A stretch of 48,834 bases of DNA. Origin: an uncultured Clostridia bacterium (GTDB lineage Bacteria > Bacillota > Clostridia > TANB77 > CAG-508). This document shows positions 44,943-48,834 of this stretch, one piece after another. Each line of letters opens with the position of its first letter. Position 1 is the first letter of the stretch. Location of the stretch: NCBI GenBank assembly GCA_944393135.1, contig CALXZC010000005.1:1-48834 (forward strand), given 5' to 3'. A model generated the notes under the pieces. The model was not told the origin of the DNA, searched no databases, and saw nothing but the letters and a program-made list of their open reading frames with translations. The position numbers were made by a program, and so were the translations under genes.

Positions 44943-45565
44943 TATGCATACACCTCCTCTAATTTTTTAACAGTATCAACTGGTAAAATTAGATTTGAAT
45001 ATTTTAATAAATCGAATACATTAATGTTGTTTGCTGAAATTGTTTTTACTCCTTTAATGTTTCTTGCTGACATTACAACATTTTTATTGTTTTCTGGAAG
45101 TACTATTAATGTTTTTCCTTCTACTTTTAATGCTTGTAATACATTTACCATTGATTTTGTTTTTATTTCCTTTAATTCTAATTTATCAACTACTGTTAAT
45201 TCTTTTTCTAATACTTTAGAACTTAATACTGATTTAATAGCAAGTCTTTTTTCTTTCTTATTAACTGTATATCTATATGAACGAGGTTTTGGTCCTAATG
45301 CAACACCACCTTTTATCCATTGAGGTGCTCTTGTTGAACCTTGTCTTGCTCTACCTGTTCCTTTTTGTCTCCATGGTTTTTTACCACCACCTGAAACTTC
45401 TGCTCTTGTTTTTGTGCTTTGTGTACCTTGTCTTTGATTTGCTAAATAGTTTTTTAAAACACTGTGTACAATGTTTTCATTTGGCTCAATTCCAAATACA
45501 CTATCAGCAAGTTCAATATCACTTACTTTTTTGCCTTCTACATTATATACGTCAACTTTTGGCAT
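44942..45565 (-). CDS. rplD: 50S ribosomal protein L4
   Basis: A 207-residue L4 with MPKVDVYNVEGKKVSDIELA and the extended tunnel loop GGGKKPWRQKGTGRARQGST. L4 is the repressor of the S10 operon in some bacteria. It lies between rplC and rplW. Confidence 0.98.
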   Translation of the reverse strand: MPKVDVYNVEGKKVSDIELADSVFGIEPNENIVHSVLKNYLANQRQGTQSTKTRAEVSGGGKKPWRQKGTGRARQGSTRAPQWIKGGVALGPKPRSYRYTVNKKEKRLAIKSVLSSKVLEKELTVVDKLELKEIKTKSMVNVLQALKVEGKTLIVLPENNKNVVMSARNIKGVKTISANNINVFDLLKYSNLILPVDTVKKLEEVYA

Positions 45566-45585
45566 TTTAAGTTCCTCCTTCCTTT

Positions 45586-46218
45586 CTATTTACTTACCTT
45601 TACTGATGATTTTACTTTTAGGATAGCTCCTTTAGCTCCTGGAACACTACCTTTTACTAATAATACATTTTTATCTGTGTCTACTTTTACTACTTCAAGA
45701 TTTTGAATAGTAACTGTTAATCTTCCCATGTGTCCTGGAAGTTTTTTACCTTTAAATACTCTTCCTGGTGTTGATCTTTGTCCCATTGAACCTGGTCTTC
45801 TATGATACATAGAACCATGTGTCATAGGTCCTCTATGTTGGCCATGTCTTCTTATAACACCTTGAAATCCTTTTCCTTTTGATGTTCCTTGGATATCTAC
45901 TTTTTCTCCGGCTGTAAATATTTCAGCTTTTACTTCGTCTCCGACTTTATAGCTTTGAACATCTTCCATTCTGAATTCTCTTAAGTGTTTTTTATTTTCA
46001 ACACCTGCTTTTTTGAAGTGTCCTTCTAATGGTTTATTGATATGTTTTGCTTTAACTTCTCCATATCCTAATTGAATACTATTATATCCGTCTGTTTCTA
46101 CAGTCTTTACTTGTGTTACCACATTTCCTGCTGTTTCAATAACTGTAACTGGTATTACGTTTCCTTTTTCATCAAAAATTTGTGTCATACCAATTTTCTT
46201 TCCTATAATTCCTTTCAT
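45586..46218 (-). CDS. rplC: 50S ribosomal protein L3
   Basis: A 210-residue L3 with [40 protein letters not shown] and [20 protein letters not shown]. It stabilises the peptidyl transferase centre. It lies between rpsJ and rplD. Confidence 0.98.
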   Translation of the reverse strand: MKGIIGKKIGMTQIFDEKGNVIPVTVIETAGNVVTQVKTVETDGYNSIQLGYGEVKAKHINKPLEGHFKKAGVENKKHLREFRMEDVQSYKVGDEVKAEIFTAGEKVDIQGTSKGKGFQGVIRRHGQHRGPMTHGSMYHRRPGSMGQRSTPGRVFKGKKLPGHMGRLTVTIQNLEVVKVDTDKNVLLVKGSVPGAKGAILKVKSSVKVSK

Positions 46219-46315
46219 TTTGTTTATTTCCTCCTAACTATTGGCTGATATTTGAATTTACACACTTATACTTGTTTTTGTATGTATACCAGCTTGGTTT
46301 ATGTTTTTTCTAAAA

Positions 46316-46639
46316 TTATAATTTGATTTCTATATCAACACCAGCTGGTAACTCTAATTTCATTAAGCTATCTACTGTTTTTTGTGTTGGATAAAGAATA
46401 TCGATTACTCTTTTATGTGTTCTCATTTCGAATTGTTCTCTTGAATCTTTGTATTTGTGTGGAGAACGTAAAATTGTTACGATTTCCTTTTGTGTTGGTA
46501 ATGGAATAGGACCTGAAACCTTTGCTCCTGTTTTTTTAGCAGTATCTACTATCTTCTCAGCAGACTGATCTAAAACTACATGGTCATATGCTTTAAGTCT
46601 TATTCTAATTTTTTCACTTGTTGCTACTGTTTTTGCCAT
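46316..46639 (-). CDS. rpsJ: 30S ribosomal protein S10
   Basis: A 107-residue S10 with [40 protein letters not shown] and the end [20 protein letters not shown]. It also acts with NusB in antitermination. It is the first gene of the ribosomal superoperon and follows a 260-base leader. Confidence 0.98.
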   Translation of the reverse strand: MAKTVATSEKIRIRLKAYDHVVLDQSAEKIVDTAKKTGAKVSGPIPLPTQKEIVTILRSPHKYKDSREQFEMRTHKRVIDILYPTQKTVDSLMKLELPAGVDIEIKL

Positions 46640-46899
46640 TGTAATTTTCCCTCCTTTTAATAATTATTTTTTGTTTAGATAACAATATTTTGTTACCAAA
46701 ATTACCGTGGCAAGTTATAACGCACTCTGGTGTTTTGGATATAACCTATATAAAAACCCAAAATGTGCATGATAATTTTGGGATAAGTGCTTTTATTTCT
46801 TACCGCCTGGTCTTTGCCATAACATACTCCACTAAAGTTCCCTCCACCCTTATTTATGTAAGGATGTAGCCACATTTAGCTTCAACGCTTAATTCATGC
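46640..46899 (-). promoter_or_regulatory. long 5' leader of the S10 operon
   Basis: About 260 bases separate the promoter from rpsJ without any ORF of note. The leader includes GTGGAGGGAACTTTAGTGGA, a purine-rich AAAGACCAGGCGGTAAG segment, and CCCAAAATTATC with a downstream TTTTGGG that can pair. The length suggests autogenous regulation by a ribosomal protein, but I do not match it to a described leader class. Confidence 0.5.
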
Positions 46900-46905
46900 T
46901 CATAT

Positions 46906-46934
46906 ATTATACATTCTTTGGATATTTATGTCAA
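46906..46934 (-). promoter_or_regulatory. sigma-A promoter of the S10-spc-alpha superoperon
   Basis: A perfect TTGACA (46929-46934) and a perfect TATAAT (46906-46911) with the ideal 17-base spacer on the minus strand, upstream of the rpsJ leader. Confidence 0.9.
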
Positions 46935-46959
46935 TAGTTTTTTCAAAAATTTTTTTTAA

Positions 46960-46995
46960 AAAAGACACTTAAGTCCATATACTTAAATGTCTTTT
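46960..46995 (-). terminator. terminator of ldh
   Basis: AAAAGACATTTAAGT pairs with ACTTAAGTGTCTTTT over 15 bp (one G-U) around a 6-base loop, followed by a T-run on the minus strand. It lies just after REP copy D and before the S10 promoter. Confidence 0.88.
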
Positions 46996-47003
46996 ATTTT
47001 AAG

Positions 47004-47036
47004 TGAGACAAAAATTGCCCGTCCCTTTTTTTCTCA
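47004..47036 (-). repeat. 33-bp REP-like palindrome, copy D
   Basis: Left arm TGAGACAA and core ATTGCCCGTCCC are intact; the right arm is slightly degraded (TTTTCTCA). It lies 5 bases after the ldh stop codon and ahead of its terminator, again next to a stop codon. Confidence 0.85.
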
Positions 47037-47041
47037 TTTTC

Positions 47042-47998
47042 TTATTCTTTTATTATTTTATCTATTGATTGTTGTCTCATTTCTTTTAAGACTTTGCAGC
47101 TATTGTCTAGTTTTGCTTGTTCTTCTTCTGATAGGTCTAAGTCTAATAGCTCTCTAACACCATTACTGTTTATTATTGCTGGTACTCCTATATATATATC
47201 ATTTTGTCCATATTGTCCGTCTTTTAGATATGTTGATACTGTTAATATTGAGTTTTCGTTATTTAATACTGCTTTTACTAGTCTATTTAATGCCATTCCT
47301 ATTCCGTAGTATGTTGCTTTTTTCTTTTCTATTATTTCATATGCTGCGTCTACTACTCCCTTATGGATTTTTTCTAAGTCCTCCATTGGATGGTTATTAT
47401 CTTTCATTACATCTTCAATTTTTTTACATCCTACATATGCATGTTTCCATGGTACGAATGATGAATCTCCATGTTCTCCCATTATATATGCATGGATATT
47501 TTTGCTTGATATTTTTAGATAATCTGCCATTAGATAACGTAGCCTTGCTGTATCTAATACAGTTCCTGAACCTATTACTTGATTTTTTGGTAATCCTGAT
47601 ACTTCTGCTACTACATATGTCATTAAGTCTACTGGATTACTTGCTACTATTATTATTCCATTAAATCCACTTGCCATTATGCTTTCTGTTATTTGTTTCA
47701 TTATTTTTGTATTTACTTCTGCAAGTTCTAATCTTGTTTGTCCTGGTTTTTGTGCTATTCCTGCTGTTATTACTACTATTTGTGCATCTTTACATTCATC
47801 ATAGTCTGCTGCTTTTATTACCATTTTTTGTGGTGCATATGGTAACCCATGTGCTAAGTCCATTTCTTCTCCTTTTGTTTTTTCTTTATCGATATCTATT
47901 AGTATTAATTCATTTACTCCTCCTTGGTTTAGCATTGAATATGCCATGCTCATTCCTACCATTCCTGTTCCTACTAATACTACTTTTCCTTTCTTCAT
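47042..47998 (-). CDS. ldh: L-lactate dehydrogenase
   Basis: A 318-residue NAD-dependent enzyme reducing pyruvate to lactate. It has the Rossmann motif VVLVGTGMVGMSMAYSMLNQ, substrate/loop motif GIAQKPGQTRLELAEVN, active-site Arg in TVLDTARLRYLMADYL, and catalytic His in YIMGEHGDSSFVPW. Gln in the KPGQ loop fits lactate rather than malate specificity. I place the start at 47998 (MKKGKVVLVG) because GAGGAG lies 9 bases upstream; a TTG at 48007 is less likely. It is a single-gene transcript. Confidence 0.94.
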   Translation of the reverse strand: MKKGKVVLVGTGMVGMSMAYSMLNQGGVNELILIDIDKEKTKGEEMDLAHGLPYAPQKMVIKAADYDECKDAQIVVITAGIAQKPGQTRLELAEVNTKIMKQITESIMASGFNGIIIVASNPVDLMTYVVAEVSGLPKNQVIGSGTVLDTARLRYLMADYLKISSKNIHAYIMGEHGDSSFVPWKHAYVGCKKIEDVMKDNNHPMEDLEKIHKGVVDAAYEIIEKKKATYYGIGMALNRLVKAVLNNENSILTVSTYLKDGQYGQNDIYIGVPAIINSNGVRELLDLDLSEEEQAKLDNSCKVLKEMRQQSIDKIIKE

Positions 47999-48050
47999 AA
48001 AAATCAACTCCTCTTTAATTTTTTTATGTTTTCATATCTACCACTGATGT

Positions 48051-48059
48051 ATTATATCA
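48051..48059 (-). promoter_or_regulatory. extended -10 promoter of ldh
   Basis: TGATATAAT (extended -10, hexamer TATAAT at 48051-48056) lies about 55 bases upstream of the ldh start on the minus strand. The -35 (TTTAAA, 17 bases upstream) is weak, which suits an extended -10 promoter. The rest of the gap up to 48303 is AT-rich and holds no ORF. Confidence 0.6.
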
Positions 48060-48303
48060 CTATTTTTACAGTTTTTAAAGAATTTTTTTATTTTTTTTAA
48101 TTTTTATTTTACCATTTATATTTTTTTAATTTTTACATACTAAAAATAAAAAATCGTAAAATAAGTATATTCAAATTTAAAAATTCTACTAATACCTATT
48201 TTACTAATTCTTTTTTACCTATATTAGGAAGGAATAAACCTCTTTAATATCTAATACTTCTCTGGACAAGTTCCGTAAAACTTGCCATCTGGAATGATAT
48301 TAG

Positions 48304-48431
48304 AGTACGCCACGACAACCATTATTACTATTGCTGTTCGTCGGATTGTTGTTGTTACGGTTACTCGCTGGATTGTTCGTACCATTGTTGTTGTAGTTAC
48401 CACCACGAAGAACTCGATTATTGCTACTGCT
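48304..48431 (-). repeat. DGR template repeat (TR)
   Basis: A noncoding 128-bp copy of the 3' part of the adjacent gene, at an offset of exactly 254 bases with no indels. It is rich in AAC/AAT triplets. Within the core every difference from the gene copy (14 of 14, counting the edge base) is at a template-strand adenine. Adenine-specific variation is the hallmark of a diversity-generating retroelement. Its GC content is well above the surroundings. Confidence 0.85.
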
Positions 48432-48544
48432 TACCTTACGATTTATCCCCAAAATTAAAGTCTTTAATAATTTCTGCCTGTCAAAAACTTCTACTGTATT
48501 CTACCAAACTACTCTTCATACTGTATCGCTACCAGGTCTCAGTA

Positions 48545-48834
48545 CTACTTAATATAAAGTACGCCACGACAACCATTATTACTATAGCTGTACGTCGGAC
48601 GGTCGTTGTTACGGTCACTCGCTGGATTGTCCGTACCATTGTTGTCGTAGTAACCACCACGAAGAACTCGAACACCGCTACTGCTGGCCTCCATCGTCCA
48701 GTCATATACATTTCCTGCTAAATCATATATATTATTTGCTTTCCAACTTTCACTATATCCTGCTTCTGCTTCTCCTGTACTATTAGAATAGTTTCCCCAA
48801 TCCGTAGAATTACATATCTGTTCTTTTGTTTTAT
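48545..48834 (-). CDS. DGR target protein, formylglycine-generating-enzyme-like C-type lectin fold, C-terminal part
   Basis: The last 96 residues of a protein running off the right edge, ending with TAG at 48545-48547. It reads ICNSTDWGNYSNSTGEAEAG, then NIYDLAGNVYDWTMEASSSG and RVLRGGYYDNNGTDNPASDR, ending GCRGVLYIK. DLAGNVYDWT, RGG and the final G-(C/F)-R are the signature of the SUMF1/FGE fold, the second main scaffold of DGR variable proteins. The variable residues sit between RGG and the end, where ligand-binding loops lie. Its ligand and the full N-terminal domain are not in view. A 120-base gap separates it from the TR. Confidence 0.85.
   Translation of the reverse strand, partial: KTKEQICNSTDWGNYSNSTGEAEAGYSESWKANNIYDLAGNVYDWTMEASSSGVRVLRGGYYDNNGTDNPASDRNNDRPTYSYSNNGCRGVLYIK
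48558..48685 (-). repeat. DGR variable repeat (VR) at the 3' end of the target gene
   Basis: The gene copy of the 128-bp repeat. Relative to the TR it has A-to-G, A-to-C and A-to-T changes only, clustered in AAY codons, for example AAT AAT to GGT GTT and AAC AAT to GAC CGT. The 3' end (GGTTGTCGTGGCGTAC) is identical in both and would be the homing-initiation region; similarity stops two bases after it. Confidence 0.85.

Noticed and set aside
46790..46870. A T-box-like AGGGTGGA in the S10 leader
   Set aside because: The full T-box antiterminator sequence and a specifier stem are absent, and a T-box is not expected ahead of ribosomal genes.
48529..48711. A Thr/Val-rich 60-residue minus-strand ORF
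   Set aside because: It is a frame shadow of the DGR target gene; the true frame shows the SUMF1/FGE motifs and the TAG at 48545.

Overview
The window is very AT-rich DNA, densely packed and almost all transcribed on the minus strand. It comes from an endospore-forming low-GC Firmicute, most likely an uncultured member of the Clostridia. The evidence is spoVAC/AD/AE, spoVT, class III fructose-1,6-bisphosphatase, zinc-type S14, the infC-rpmI-rplT operon with an L20-type leader, and codon choice biased strongly to A/T.

Layout. (1) 1-1284: start of a ROK kinase, a 60-residue protein and a protein with tandem helicase-associated-like repeats. (2) 1313-11508: a complete type IV pilus operon. In transcription order it is a pilM-pilN fusion, pilO, a PilP-position membrane protein, three tandem pilins, prepilin peptidase, two minor prepilins, pilB, pilT, pilC and a terminator. 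(3) 11698-15563: rsmB, then on the plus strand dodecin-spoVAC-spoVAD-spoVAE. (4) 15586-18999: a large secreted papain-like protease with four Ig-like repeats and a C-terminal anchor. (5) 19106-20463: infC-rpmI-rplT with leader and promoter. (6) 20630-29953: a small XRE regulator, spoVT, fbp, a KAP-type NTPase, comF, a RAYT transposase element, recD2 and a small membrane protein. (7) 30372-46934: one long ribosomal superoperon from rpsJ to rplQ, including secY, adk, map, infA and rpoA but no rpmD. (8) 46960-48007: ldh. (9) 48304-48834: a template repeat and the variable end of a formylglycine-generating-enzyme-like protein, the signature of a diversity-generating retroelement (DGR).

Most unusual observation. 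Five genes (spoVAC, spoVAD, fbp, the KAP NTPase and recD2) are each interrupted by a +1 frameshift. In every case the zero-frame codon at the break is CGG, and skipping its C restores the full-length protein with a glycine. In four of the five that glycine is one expected from the family. My by-eye scan of every CGG/CCG in the window found no other in-frame CGG codon. This looks like codon-directed +1 frameshifting, or quadruplet decoding of CGGN as Gly, rather than five independent pseudogenes.

Other notable points are the DGR template/variable pair, in which all 14 differences fall at template adenines with no reverse transcriptase in view, and a 33-bp REP-like palindrome present four times beside stop codons. 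Two of these copies bracket a RAYT gene inserted between recD2 and comF, and they supply the recD2 stop and the comF start. All calls come from reading the sequence; no database search was run.
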